From Pseudomonadota bacterium (lineage in GTDB: Bacteria; Myxococcota; Myxococcia; Myxococcales; Myxococcaceae), in the NCBI GenBank assembly GCA_023423535.1, contig JAFAFL010000125.1, positions 1 through 64,000 of the forward strand: a stretch of 64,000 bases of DNA, in the 5' to 3' direction. The translations under genes were made by a program, and so were the position numbers. This document shows, in pieces, positions 8,926-17,349 of this stretch (its first letter is position 1; each line of letters begins with the position of its first letter). The notes under the pieces are model-generated. The model was not told the DNA's origin. It was given only the letters and a program-made list of their open reading frames with translations, and ran no database searches.

Positions 8926-10326
8926 GTGCCCCTCTCCCGCGCCGCGCCCGTCCCTGTGGTCACACCCGACCCCGTCTCCGCCCCGGCAGAGGCCGCCGCG
9001 CGGGCGCTGCGGGCTCACAAGTCTCGCGTCTTCTTCGTCACCGCGCTGATCGTGGCGGTGCTCTCGCCGGTGGTGGTGTGGGCCGAGCCCCGCTCCACGG
9101 GGGCGCTCGCGGCCGTGCTGGGGGCGTTCGCCGCCGCGGTGACGTGCTGCGGCCTGCTCATCCGCTACACCTCCCTGCCGCCGCGGATCTTCACCCCGGT
9201 GATCGTCGTCCTCCTGCTGGGGACGATGAGCACGGGCGTCTGGCTGCTGGGCAGCGAGGTCGGCCCCGCTTTCGCTTTCGTGGTGATGCTGCCGCTGTTC
9301 GTGGCGGTGAACGCGCCGGACCACCGGGGTGCGGTGTTCTCGTCGGTGATCGGCAGCGCGCTGGCGCAGGCGCTCCTCTACGGAACCATGAACCTCGGGC
9401 CGGACGAGGTCTCCAAGTGGGGCCTTGCCTGGGTCACCGCCAGCAGCGTGGCGCTGGCGGGAACGCGCCAGTACCGGCGCCTGCTCGAAGCGCACCGGAA
9501 GGTGGACGAAGCGCGGATCGAGGGCCTGGAGAAGCTGCGCGAGAGCGAGCTTCGCCGCGACCGGGCAGAGCGGCTGGCGGTGGTGGGCCAGCTCGCCGCG
9601 GGGGTGGCGCACGAGATCAACAACCCGCTCGCCTTCGCCACCCAGAACCTGCGCTTCGTGCAGGAGGAGTTGGGCGGGCGTAACGCGGAGGCGGACGAGG
9701 CTCTCGAGGAGACGATGGGCGGGCTGCAGCGGATCACCCAGATCGTGAAGGATCTCCGCGCCTTCTCGCGGGTGGACGAGACGGACGAGGCCACCGCGTC
9801 CGTGCCCCGCGTGGTCGAGGAGTCGCTGCGGCTCGCGTCGCTGAAGCTGCAGCGGGTGCCGAAGGTCGAGGTGCTCGTCCCCGGGGACCTTCCCCCGGTC
9901 CGGTTCTGCGACCGGCGGCTGGTGCAGGTGGTGGTGAACCTGCTCGTGAACGCCTCCGACGCGCTGGTGTCCTCCGGGCGTCCGGGGCGGATCACCGTCC
10001 GCGCCGCGGTCGAAGGGGACACCCTCGCGCTGGTGATCGAAGACGAGGGGCCGGGCATCGCCGAAGAGGTGCTGCCCCGCATCTTCGATCCGTTCTTCAC
10101 CACCAAGCCCCTCGGCGCGGGGACCGGGCTCGGGCTGTCGTTGAGCCAGGAGTACATGCGGCGCTACGCCGGCTCGATCCGGGCGGAGAACCGGACCGAG
10201 GGCGGCGCGCGCTTCGTGCTGTCGCTGGCGCTCGCGGGCCCCCCATCCGTGCCCGCCGGCGCGGTGGCAGGCGCGGTGGCCGCGAAGGACCCGTCAGACC
10301 TTCGGCACGGGCACGGGCTGCGGTGA
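8926..10326 (+). CDS. Membrane sensor histidine kinase
   Basis: A 466-residue orphan two-component kinase. The N-terminal part (about residues 30-180) has about five hydrophobic helices with no recognised sensor fold. A helical linker leads to the HisKA motif AHEINNPLAF (phospho-His about residue 229). The ATPase domain has VVNLLVNASDAL (N box), EDEGPGIAEE (G1) and GAGTGLGLSLS (G2). The start is GTG at 8926. No response regulator is adjacent. The 3' end overlaps the end of the convergent NO reductase gene by 33 bases. Signal unknown; closeness to the NO genes is suggestive but the strands are opposite. Confidence 0.85.
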   Translation: MPLSRAAPVPVVTPDPVSAPAEAAARALRAHKSRVFFVTALIVAVLSPVVVWAEPRSTGALAAVLGAFAAAVTCCGLLIRYTSLPPRIFTPVIVVLLLGTMSTGVWLLGSEVGPAFAFVVMLPLFVAVNAPDHRGAVFSSVIGSALAQALLYGTMNLGPDEVSKWGLAWVTASSVALAGTRQYRRLLEAHRKVDEARIEGLEKLRESELRRDRAERLAVVGQLAAGVAHEINNPLAFATQNLRFVQEELGGRNAEADEALEETMGGLQRITQIVKDLRAFSRVDETDEATASVPRVVEESLRLASLKLQRVPKVEVLVPGDLPPVRFCDRRLVQVVVNLLVNASDALVSSGRPGRITVRAAVEGDTLALVIEDEGPGIAEEVLPRIFDPFFTTKPLGAGTGLGLSLSQEYMRRYAGSIRAENRTEGGARFVLSLALAGPPSVPAGAVAGAVAAKDPSDLRHGHGLR

Positions 10327-12582
10327 GGGACGCGAGAGCGGATCGCCGGTCTGCGGACGGGTCTCGGCCACGCGGCGCAGCCGGCTGGGGTTGATCCGGA
10401 ACACGAAGAGCACCAGCGCCATGGCCCCGAGCGCAAAGAGCGTGTCGCCTGGGACGCGCATCCAGCGCAGGAAGTCCATCAGCGGCGTCTGCAGGAACTC
10501 CGCGCTCCGGGCGTACCAGTAGCCGTGCCGCACGGACGCGGCGGTCTGCAGCAGCCCCACCGGAAGGAGGCTGAGCGTCACCATGGCGAAGAGGCCGATG
10601 TTGATGCCCCAGAACGCAAAGGAGACGAGGCGCTCCTTCCACTCGAGCCCGGGCACCATCGAGCGCAGGCAGAAGAGCATGAGGCCGATGCCGAGCATCC
10701 CGTACACGCCGAAGAGCGCGGCGTGGCCGTGCACCGGCGTCGTGTTGAGGCCCTGCATGTAATAGAGCGCGATGGGCGGGTTGATCATGAACCCGAAGAG
10801 CCCGGCGCCCACGAGGTTCCAGAAGGCCACCGCGACGAAGAAGAGGATGGGCCACTTGTAGGCGCGCACCCAGGGCTTCGACCTCGAGAGCTGCAGGTTG
10901 TGCCAGGCCTCGTAGCCGACGAAGAGCAGCGGGACGACCTCCAGGGCGCTGAAGGTCGAGCCCAGCGCGAGCACGAGCATCGGGGTGCCGGAGAAGTAGA
11001 GGTGGTGCAGCGTGCCGATGATGCCGCCGGAGAGGAACACCGTGGCGGAGAGCACGCTCGCCTCGCCCGCGAGCTTCCCGCTGATGAGCTTCATCCGCAC
11101 GAAGAGGAAGGAGATGACGACGGTGGCGAAGACCTCGAAGAAGCCCTCCACCCACAGGTGCACCACCCACCAGCGCCAGTACTCCGCCACCGCGAGGTTC
11201 GTGCTCTTTCCGTAGCCGAGCGCCGCGAAATAGAAGCCGGCGATGGCGGTGGAGGCGACGAGGAAGAGCACCAGCAGCGGGCGCTGCTCGTCCTTGCGGC
11301 GCAGCGCGGGACGGATGGCGCGGACCACGAGGAAGAGCCAGAGGAAGAGGCCGATGAGCAGGAGGATCTGAAAGAGCCTCCCGAGGTCGATGTACTCGTA
11401 GCCGCTGTGCCCGAGGTAGAACCACGCGTCGCCCTCGAGGTAGCCCATGACGCTGAGCCACTGGCCGGCCATGGAGCCCAGCACCACGAAGAGCAGCGCG
11501 CCGAAGAGCACGTTCACGCCGAGGCGCTGGAACTTCGGCTCCTCACCGCCCACCGCCGGGCCGATGTAGAGGCCCGTCGCCAGCCACGCGGTGGCGATCC
11601 AGAAGATGCCCAGCTGCAGGTGCCAGGTGCGGGTGACCACGTACGGCAGGAACTCCGCGAGCGGGAAGCCGTAGAAGGCGCTGCCCTCCACGCCGTAGTG
11701 CGCGGTGACCACGCCGAGAAGGATCTGGAGGAGGATGAGGCCGGAGACGACCCAGAAGTACTTCACCACCGCGCGCTGGCTCGGCGTGGGGACGCTGTTG
11801 AGCAGCGGGTCGGTGTCGGGGACGTCGCCGGTGGGATGCCCGTGGTCGCGCATCGCGTACCAGGCCGCCATCGCGCCGATGCCCGCGAGCAGCAGGATGA
11901 CGCTCACGCCCGTCCACACGATCGTGTCCGGCGTGGGCCGGTTCGCCACCAGCTCCTCCGGCGGCCAGTTGCTCGTGTACGTGCGGTCGTCGCCGGGGCG
12001 GTTCGTGCTCGCCGCCCACGAGCTCCAGAAGACGAAGCCGCTGAAGAGCCGCAGCTTTTCCGGATCGCTCAGGGCGCCGCGCGGGATCGCGTACTCGTCG
12101 CGGCCTTCGGAGAAGACGGAGGAGAGGTGCGCGCGGTTCGCCTCGAAGGCCTCCGCGCGCACCGGATCGATGGTGAGGGTCTGCGTCTGCGGGTCGTAGG
12201 TGTTCGTCCGCATCATCCGCTGCAGGCGCTTGAGCAGCGGCGCCTGCTGGGACTCATCGAGCCTGTCGAACTTCTGCCCGTGCTCCGCCTCGCTCCAGCG
12301 GTCGAGGATGAAGAGCGACTCGCGGTGCAGCCAGTCCGCGGTCCAGTCCGGCGCGACGTAGGAGCCGTGGCCCCAGATCGAGCCCACCTGCATCCCGCCC
12401 ATCGCCTGCCACACGTTCTGCCCGCGGAAGATCTCGCCCGGGCCGAAGAGCTGGCGCCCGTCGGTGGTCACCACCCGCTCCGGCACCGGCGGCGCCTCGC
12501 GGTAGATCTCCACGCCCACCCACCCGAGCACCGCGAACGAGCCGATCAAGACGACCGCGAAGGCGATCCAGAGCTTCTTCAT
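10294..12582 (-). CDS. norB: Quinol-dependent nitric oxide reductase (qNOR)
   Basis: Inner-membrane enzyme that reduces NO to N2O with electrons from quinol. The 762-residue length fits single-subunit qNOR, not the shorter cytochrome-dependent NorB. An N-terminal helix and a periplasmic domain (about 30-215, with SIWGHGSYVAPDW) precede a heme-copper oxidase fold of about 12 helices. Metal-ligand segments VVHLWVEGFFEVF and TLHHLYFSGTP are present. The ATG at 12582 has GGGAGGA just upstream. It lies 142 bases after ric and is probably co-transcribed with it from the promoter near 13457. Likely role is NO detoxification; no other denitrification gene is in the window. Confidence 0.95.
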   Translation of the reverse strand: MKKLWIAFAVVLIGSFAVLGWVGVEIYREAPPVPERVVTTDGRQLFGPGEIFRGQNVWQAMGGMQVGSIWGHGSYVAPDWTADWLHRESLFILDRWSEAEHGQKFDRLDESQQAPLLKRLQRMMRTNTYDPQTQTLTIDPVRAEAFEANRAHLSSVFSEGRDEYAIPRGALSDPEKLRLFSGFVFWSSWAASTNRPGDDRTYTSNWPPEELVANRPTPDTIVWTGVSVILLLAGIGAMAAWYAMRDHGHPTGDVPDTDPLLNSVPTPSQRAVVKYFWVVSGLILLQILLGVVTAHYGVEGSAFYGFPLAEFLPYVVTRTWHLQLGIFWIATAWLATGLYIGPAVGGEEPKFQRLGVNVLFGALLFVVLGSMAGQWLSVMGYLEGDAWFYLGHSGYEYIDLGRLFQILLLIGLFLWLFLVVRAIRPALRRKDEQRPLLVLFLVASTAIAGFYFAALGYGKSTNLAVAEYWRWWVVHLWVEGFFEVFATVVISFLFVRMKLISGKLAGEASVLSATVFLSGGIIGTLHHLYFSGTPMLVLALGSTFSALEVVPLLFVGYEAWHNLQLSRSKPWVRAYKWPILFFVAVAFWNLVGAGLFGFMINPPIALYYMQGLNTTPVHGHAALFGVYGMLGIGLMLFCLRSMVPGLEWKERLVSFAFWGINIGLFAMVTLSLLPVGLLQTAASVRHGYWYARSAEFLQTPLMDFLRWMRVPGDTLFALGAMALVLFVFRINPSRLRRVAETRPQTGDPLSRPSPQPVPVPKV

Positions 12583-12724
12583 TCCGTCCTCCCGTGCTGG
12601 CACCGAGGTGCGAGCGAACGGGGAACGTTGGGGCGCCAAACAAATACGGCAAGCGGGCGGGCTCGGATCGGATCCGCGGTACAGCTTCAGTGCCGTCCGT
12701 CGAACGCTTTCTGAGTCGATTTGG

Positions 12725-13405
12725 TCAAGCCGCGCGCGCGGCGAAGCGGGGCATCAGCACGTGGTTCTCGAGGTGCACGTGGCGGAGGACGTCGCCCTCC
12801 AGGGCCTCGAGCTCGCGGAAGAGCGTCGAGTAGCTCGTGCAGGCGTCGAACGGGATCGTGAAGTCGCCGGTCAACGAGCGGACGTGCTCGAGCGTCTGCG
12901 CGACCTCCAGGTGGTCGGCGTGCATGCCCTGCAGCTCCGTCTGGATGACCGCGTCGCCGGGCCTGTTCGCGATCAGCGCGGGGAAGAGCACCTCCTCCTC
13001 GCGGTCGAGGTGCGGCAGCAGCGCGTCGTTGAGGGTCAGCACCGCCTCGCGCAGCTCCAGCAGCTCGAGGTGACGCGCGCCGTGCACCCGCGCGACCTTG
13101 TTCGCCAGCGCCACGAGGAACGGCAGGGCCTCGCGGAGGTAGGCGTGGTGCGTGTCCACGATGTGCGCCACGAGCGCCGCCGTGTCGAGCCCACGCGGAT
13201 CGAAGTCGCTCTCCTCCCCGCGCGCGGCGATCGCGGCCTCCAGCTCCGACTGCACCGCGGCCGCGTCGGCCCCTCGCTCGGCGCAGGCCTCGGCGAAGGG
13301 CAGGTGCCCGCGGCAGCAGTAGTCGATGCGGTGCTTCTGGAACACCGCCGCCGCCGCGGAGTGGTCGAGGACGATCTGGGCGACGGTGGTCTGGACGTTG
13401 AGCAT
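12725..13405 (-). CDS. ric: Iron-sulfur cluster repair di-iron protein (Ric/YtfE/ScdA)
   Basis: Cytosolic hemerythrin-like di-iron protein that repairs Fe-S centres damaged by NO or oxidants. The 226-residue product has the short N-terminal ScdA_N domain with the HRIDYCCRGHLPFAEAC motif (about residues 24-41). The hemerythrin-like helices follow, with His and Glu ligands in HIVDTHHAYLREALP, LLPHLDREEEVLFP, MHADHLEV and RHVHLENHVLMPRF. It is the first gene of the ric-norB unit. Pairing with qNOR supports a nitrosative-stress role. Confidence 0.95.
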   Translation of the reverse strand: MLNVQTTVAQIVLDHSAAAAVFQKHRIDYCCRGHLPFAEACAERGADAAAVQSELEAAIAARGEESDFDPRGLDTAALVAHIVDTHHAYLREALPFLVALANKVARVHGARHLELLELREAVLTLNDALLPHLDREEEVLFPALIANRPGDAVIQTELQGMHADHLEVAQTLEHVRSLTGDFTIPFDACTSYSTLFRELEALEGDVLRHVHLENHVLMPRFAARAA

Positions 13406-13456
13406 GTTCTTCCCTCGGCGAGTTTCCGTCTGGGGTGACGGGACGAGGGCTCACAC

Positions 13457-13474
13457 TGCAGCGGCGGTGCCACA
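13457..13474 (-). promoter_or_regulatory. Predicted sigma-54 (-24/-12) promoter of ric-norB
   Basis: On the minus strand the sequence is TGTGGCACCGCCGCTGCA. It contains TGGCAC, five bases, then CTGCA, so the invariant GG (13471-13470) and GC (13459-13458) are exactly 10 bases apart. Consensus is TGGCAC-N5-TTGCW, one mismatch outside the GG/GC. Transcription would begin near 13446, about 40 bases before the ric start codon. Confidence 0.7.
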
Positions 13475-13514
13475 CGCTTCACGGACACTTCTGCGCTCTG
13501 AGAGGGCCGCGGCC

Positions 13515-13550
13515 GTTCCAGATTGGAACGCATGGAACACCGGCTGGAAC
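13515..13550 (-). promoter_or_regulatory. TGGAAC repeats, possible activator (UAS) site
   Basis: A palindrome GTTCCA-GAT-TGGAAC (13515-13529) is followed by two more TGGAAC copies at 13533-13538 and 13545-13550. The block lies about 44-80 bases upstream of the -24 element, the normal distance for a sigma-54 enhancer-binding protein. NorR is the usual NO-sensing regulator of this type, but its known sites differ in sequence, so the binding protein is not identified. Confidence 0.5.
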
Positions 13551-13568
13551 CGCTCCGCTCAGTTCAGC

Positions 13569-14534
13569 TCAGCGTGAGGGCGAGGGCGAGGGCGAGGGCG
13601 CAGGCGAACGCGGCCGCGCGAGCTCGACCAGCGCGGCCACGTCGTACGGCGGCGAGAGGAAGCGCGTGTCCCGCTCTCGGCGAAACCACGTCCACTGCCG
13701 CTTGGCGTAGTGCCGCGTCTGCTTCGCTGCGTCGGCGATGGCGTCCGCGAGCGACAGGCGTCCCTCCACATACGCGAGCGCCTGCACGTACCCCACGCTG
13801 GCCATGGGCGGCGCGTCCCGGTAGCCGCGCTCGACGAGCAGGCGGACCTCATCGGCGAGGCCGGCGGCGAACATGGCCCCGGTGCGCTGCTCGATGGCCC
13901 GGTAGAGCGCGTCCCGAGGCGGATCCAGCGCCACGAGCACGTGGTCGTAGCGGTCCTCGCCAAACTCGTGCTCGCGGCGGAAGTCGGACGCGGTGCGCCC
14001 GGTCAAAGCGTGGATCTCCAGCGCCCGGACGATCCGAACCAGATCCGTGGGCTGCACCTTCGCGGCCGTCTCCGGATCGATCGCGTTCAGCCGTTCGTGG
14101 AGCGCGGCCCTCCCGTGCGCCTCCGCCTCTGCCTCCAGCGCGGCGCGCAGCTCCGGGTCCGCCGGCGGCGCGGGGACGGTGCCGTGGAGAAGGAAGCGCA
14201 GGTAGAGCCCGGTGCCCCCCACCACGATCGGCACCTTCCCTCGCGAGACGATGTCCTCGATGACCGCGTCAGCCTCCGCCGCCCAACGCGCCGCGCTGAA
14301 CTGCTCGTGCGGCTCGGCCACCGAGACGAGGTGGTGCGGCACGCGCGCCAGCTCCTCGGCGGACGGCTTGGCGGTGCCGATGTCGAAGTGCCGGTACACC
14401 TGCTGCGAGTCCGCGCTGACGAGCTCTCCGCCCGCGCGCTCCGCGACCTCCAGCGCCAGCGCGCTCTTCCCGGACGCGGTGGGCCCGGCGATGACCAGCA
14501 GGCGCTGCCGGCGCGTGTTCACCGGCCGCGTCAC
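13569..14534 (-). CDS. miaA: tRNA dimethylallyltransferase
   Basis: Transfers a dimethylallyl group to N6 of adenine 37 in tRNAs that read UNN codons. The 321-residue protein has the P-loop GPTASGKSA near residue 16, then SADSQQVYRHFDIGTAKP and VGGTGLYLR, all typical of MiaA; RHYAKRQWTWFR is near the C-terminus. The GTG start at 14534 overlaps the stop of the PqqD-like gene as GTGA, so it was chosen over the GTG at 14522. The last residues are a Ser-Pro run encoded by a hexamer repeat. Confidence 0.95.
   Translation of the reverse strand: MTRPVNTRRQRLLVIAGPTASGKSALALEVAERAGGELVSADSQQVYRHFDIGTAKPSAEELARVPHHLVSVAEPHEQFSAARWAAEADAVIEDIVSRGKVPIVVGGTGLYLRFLLHGTVPAPPADPELRAALEAEAEAHGRAALHERLNAIDPETAAKVQPTDLVRIVRALEIHALTGRTASDFRREHEFGEDRYDHVLVALDPPRDALYRAIEQRTGAMFAAGLADEVRLLVERGYRDAPPMASVGYVQALAYVEGRLSLADAIADAAKQTRHYAKRQWTWFRRERDTRFLSPPYDVAALVELARPRSPAPSPSPSPSR
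13576..13599. repeat. Hexanucleotide tandem repeat (GAGGGC)x4
   Basis: Four exact copies of gagggc lie just inside the 3' end of miaA. In the miaA frame they read as alternating Ser and Pro codons. Unit changes would add or remove two residues from a disordered tail without a frameshift. Confidence 0.85.
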
Positions 14535-14824
14535 CGGGAGGGCACCCTGTCCGCGAGGCCGCGGGAGAGGAGCAGCTCCGCGAAGCGCAGCACGTCTTCG
14601 GCGATGCGCGCCTCGTCCGCGCCCTCGTGCTCCGACGCGAGCTTCAGGACCACGTCCCCGAGCGTCCGCGTGCCGTCGAGCAGCTCCCAGATCCGCGCGC
14701 CCGTCGGATTGAGTCCGCGCAACGTCCGTCCTTCGGGATCGAGCAGCACGTACTCCGCGCCGAGCCGGGAGCCCTCCGCGCCCTGACGCCGCGCGACGAC
14801 GCTGTGCAGCCCCACCGCGCTCAC
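14531..14824 (-). CDS. PqqD-like small protein
   Basis: A 97-residue protein with the PqqD winged-helix pattern: EYVLLDPEGRTLRGLNPTGA, then RIWELLDGTRTLGDVV, and a C-terminal helix with FAELLLSRGL. In known families PqqD domains bind precursor peptides (RiPP recognition) or serve as small partners of other enzymes. No radical-SAM partner or precursor gene is visible. The GTG at 14824 overlaps the preceding S26-like stop (GTGA), and its stop overlaps the miaA start. Assignment to the fold is good; function is unknown. Confidence 0.7.
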   Translation of the reverse strand: MSAVGLHSVVARRQGAEGSRLGAEYVLLDPEGRTLRGLNPTGARIWELLDGTRTLGDVVLKLASEHEGADEARIAEDVLRFAELLLSRGLADRVPSR

Positions 14825-15210
14825 CGCGCCCTTCCCCACTGCCCCAGCCCTGCACGGACCCGGGCGAGCAACGACAGCCTCCGCGCGAACGGCGTGTCCC
14901 ACTCGTGGCGAAGAAGCACCCTGCCGCCGCGCCGAACCCGGTGGACCTTCGCCAGCAGCGCAGCGGGAGGCACCGGCGCGTCCTCCGCGTGGGCACCATC
15001 GCCGCGCAGCACGATCGTCCCGTCCCCTTCGCCGAGGAGCCGCACCACGCGATGGACCATCAGGCGATCCTCCATCCGCGCGACCACCACGTCCCCTTCG
15101 GCGACCGGATTCAGAGGAGTGATCCCCGTCAGCGCGGCCTCGTCACCTTCGCGCAGGACCGGCCACATGCTCGCGCCGCGGATGGGGAGCCAGTCGAGGC
15201 GCGGTGACAT
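14821..15210 (-). CDS. S24/S26-type (signal peptidase-like) protein
   Basis: A 129-residue protein with the signal-peptidase core. IRGASMWPVLREGDEA (near residue 11) carries the nucleophile Ser. EGDVVVARMEDRLMVHRVVR holds His where bacterial SPase I has Lys, as in SipW/Sec11-type enzymes with a Ser/His dyad. No membrane anchor is evident, and the protein is shorter than true signal peptidases. It sits 12 bases after hisS and is coupled to the PqqD-like gene. It may process a peptide handled by that protein, but this is inference. Confidence 0.7.
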   Translation of the reverse strand: MSPRLDWLPIRGASMWPVLREGDEAALTGITPLNPVAEGDVVVARMEDRLMVHRVVRLLGEGDGTIVLRGDGAHAEDAPVPPAALLAKVHRVRRGGRVLLRHEWDTPFARRLSLLARVRAGLGQWGRAR

Positions 15211-15222
15211 GCGGAGGCGATC

Positions 15223-16482
15223 TCAGCGGGCCAGCGCCGCGCCGAGCTCCGACAGCTTCACGCGCACCTTCTCGCCGCCGGCCATGGGCTTGAGCTCCGC
15301 CTCGCCGCTCTGGACCTCGTTGCCGCCCATCACCAGCGTGAAGCGCGCGCCCGTCTTGTCCGCCCGCTTCATCTGGCTCTTGAGCGAGCCGCCGCGCGGA
15401 TCCACCTCCACCGCGTGACCCTCGCGCCGCAGCCGCGAGACGAGCTTCATCGCCTCGTCGCGCGCGCCCTCCTCCGCCACCGCCACGAACAGCGCCGGCC
15501 CGGTGCCAAACGTTGCGCCGCTCTCCTTCAGCAGCAGCACCAGCCGGTCCATGCCGAGCGCGATCCCCACCGCCGGCACGTCCGGCCCGCCGAGGATCTT
15601 CATCAGCTTGTCGTAGCGCCCGCCGCCGCCCACCGTGCTCGCGGTGCCCAGCACCGGGTGGTCGGCGATGAACTCGAACGCGGTGCGCGTGTAGTAGTCG
15701 AGCCCGCGGACGATCTTCGGGTCCACCTCGTACCGGATGTCCAGGAGCTCCAGCCCGCGCTTCACGCCGTCGAAGTGCGCCTGGCAGTCCGCGCAGAGGT
15801 GGTCGAGCACGCTCGGCGCGACGGCGGCGATCTCCTTGCAGCGCGGATTCTTGCAGTCGAGGATCCGCAGCGGGTTTCGCTCGAGCCGGTTCTGGCAGTC
15901 GCCGCACAGCTCCGCGCGGTGGCCCTCGAAGTGCGCGACGAGCTTCTCCTGGTACTGCGGCCGGCACTGCTCGTCGCCAATGGAGTTGATGTGCAGCCGC
16001 ACGCCCGGCAGGGGAAGCGCCTCGAGCAGCTGGCGGGTGAGATCCATGATCTCCACGTCCTGCGCCGGCTCCTTCGGCCCGTAGGCCTCCACGCCGATCT
16101 GCCAGAACTGCCGGTAGCGCCCGGTCTTCATGCGCTCGTACCGGAACATCGGCCCCATGTAGTACCAGTGGGTCACCGGCTCCGCGTTCGCCACGTTGTG
16201 CTCGAGGTACGCGCGCACCGCCGGCGCCGTGCCCTCGGGACGAAGCGACAGGCTGCGGCCGCCCTTGTCCTCGAAGGTGTACATCTCCTTGCCGACGATG
16301 TCGGTGCCCTCGCCCACGCCGCGCACGAACAGCGCGGTGTCCTCCACGATCGGCGTGCGGACCTCGCGGTAGCCGAACCGGCGGAAGGTCTCGTGCGCCA
16401 CGCGCTCCACGTGGTGCCAGATCTCGATGTCCGGCCCCAGCGCGTCGTTCATCCCCTTCGGGCCGCTGATGCGCTGGCTCAC
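15223..16482 (-). CDS. hisS: Histidine--tRNA ligase
   Basis: Class II synthetase that charges tRNA-His. The product (419 residues) begins VSQRISGPKGMNDALGPD, matching the family start. Motif 2 is FRYERMKTGRYRQFWQ, and the histidine-binding signatures are VRGLDYYTRTAFE and GGGRYDKL. The anticodon-binding domain is at the C-terminus. The GTG at 16482 overlaps the psd stop (GTGA), so it is preferred to the GTG at 16494. Confidence 0.95.
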   Translation of the reverse strand: MSQRISGPKGMNDALGPDIEIWHHVERVAHETFRRFGYREVRTPIVEDTALFVRGVGEGTDIVGKEMYTFEDKGGRSLSLRPEGTAPAVRAYLEHNVANAEPVTHWYYMGPMFRYERMKTGRYRQFWQIGVEAYGPKEPAQDVEIMDLTRQLLEALPLPGVRLHINSIGDEQCRPQYQEKLVAHFEGHRAELCGDCQNRLERNPLRILDCKNPRCKEIAAVAPSVLDHLCADCQAHFDGVKRGLELLDIRYEVDPKIVRGLDYYTRTAFEFIADHPVLGTASTVGGGGRYDKLMKILGGPDVPAVGIALGMDRLVLLLKESGATFGTGPALFVAVAEEGARDEAMKLVSRLRREGHAVEVDPRGGSLKSQMKRADKTGARFTLVMGGNEVQSGEAELKPMAGGEKVRVKLSELGAALAR

Positions 16483-17336
16483 TTCTCTGCCCACTCCCCG
16501 ATGCGCGACCCCATCCGCACCACCGTCTCCGGCTCGAGGCCCTCGTCCCAGCGCACCCGCCCCTTCTCGAAGAGGAGGATCACCGTCGAGCCCATCTCGA
16601 ACACGCCCAGCTCCCCGCCCTTCTCCACCGGGATGGGGTTGCCGTAGCGGTGCACCTTCGCCGCGCCGCCGGTGTGCGTGACCACGTCGTCGTACGCCGC
16701 GCGGATCCGCGACACGCAGGTGGCGCCGACCTTCACCACCGCGACCTGCCCGTGCGAGTCGGTGTCGAGGTACGTGGTCAGCCGCTCGTTCACGCAGAAG
16801 AGCGCCTCCTTCAGCTTCACCGAGGCCCGGTTCACCGGCCAGAACTCGCCGGGGATGTAGCTGTAGCCGGTGATGCGCGCGTTCACCGGCGAGTGGATGC
16901 GGTGGTAGTCGCGCGGCGAGAGGTAGATCGTCGTGTACGCGCCGCCGACGAACGGCTTCGCGACCTCCGCGTCACCCAGCAGCTTCTCCACCGGGTAGCA
17001 CACGCCCTTCGCCTGAAGGCAGGTCCCGTCCTCCGAGTAGCCCACCTGCGACACCGCGCCGTCCACCGGCGAGACGATCACGTTCTCGCCCTGGTCCACC
17101 GGCCGCGCGCCCGGCTTCAGCTTCCGGGTGAAGAACTCCGCGAAGGTCGGGTAGCCCTCCAGCGCCAGCTCCGCCTCGTGCACGTCCACCCGGAAGCGCT
17201 TCGCGAACAGCTTCACCGCGGCCTGGTGCAGCGGCGCCGGCGCGGGCAGCCGCGTGGCAATGCCCACCGCATGGGAGACCGCCGACTTCGGCAACAGCCG
17301 CATCAGCGTCATGAACGTTTCGTCACTCAGTGCCAT
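16479..17336 (-). CDS. psd: Phosphatidylserine decarboxylase proenzyme
   Basis: Makes phosphatidylethanolamine from phosphatidylserine at the inner membrane. The 285-residue proenzyme has the conserved VDGAVSQVG and SPRDYHRIHSPVNA segments. The self-cleavage site appears as FEMGSTVILLF, that is MGST in place of the usual LGST, with Ser becoming the pyruvoyl group. Length fits the type I proteobacterial enzyme. It is coupled to hisS downstream and follows a lipoprotein gene by 13 bases. Confidence 0.95.
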   Translation of the reverse strand: MALSDETFMTLMRLLPKSAVSHAVGIATRLPAPAPLHQAAVKLFAKRFRVDVHEAELALEGYPTFAEFFTRKLKPGARPVDQGENVIVSPVDGAVSQVGYSEDGTCLQAKGVCYPVEKLLGDAEVAKPFVGGAYTTIYLSPRDYHRIHSPVNARITGYSYIPGEFWPVNRASVKLKEALFCVNERLTTYLDTDSHGQVAVVKVGATCVSRIRAAYDDVVTHTGGAAKVHRYGNPIPVEKGGELGVFEMGSTVILLFEKGRVRWDEGLEPETVVRMGSRIGEWAEK

Positions 17337-17349
17337 GTCTGTTCTGCTC

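Noticed and set aside
5703..8963. A 1086-codon minus-strand frame opposite the Cys-rich repeat protein
   Set aside because: It mirrors the 135-base repeat on the opposite strand, has no signal peptide or family motif, and the plus-strand repeat shows conserved Cys.
12583..12724. An FNR/NnrR box before norB
   Set aside because: No TTGAT-N4-ATCAA or close variant was found; the promoter before ric explains expression better.
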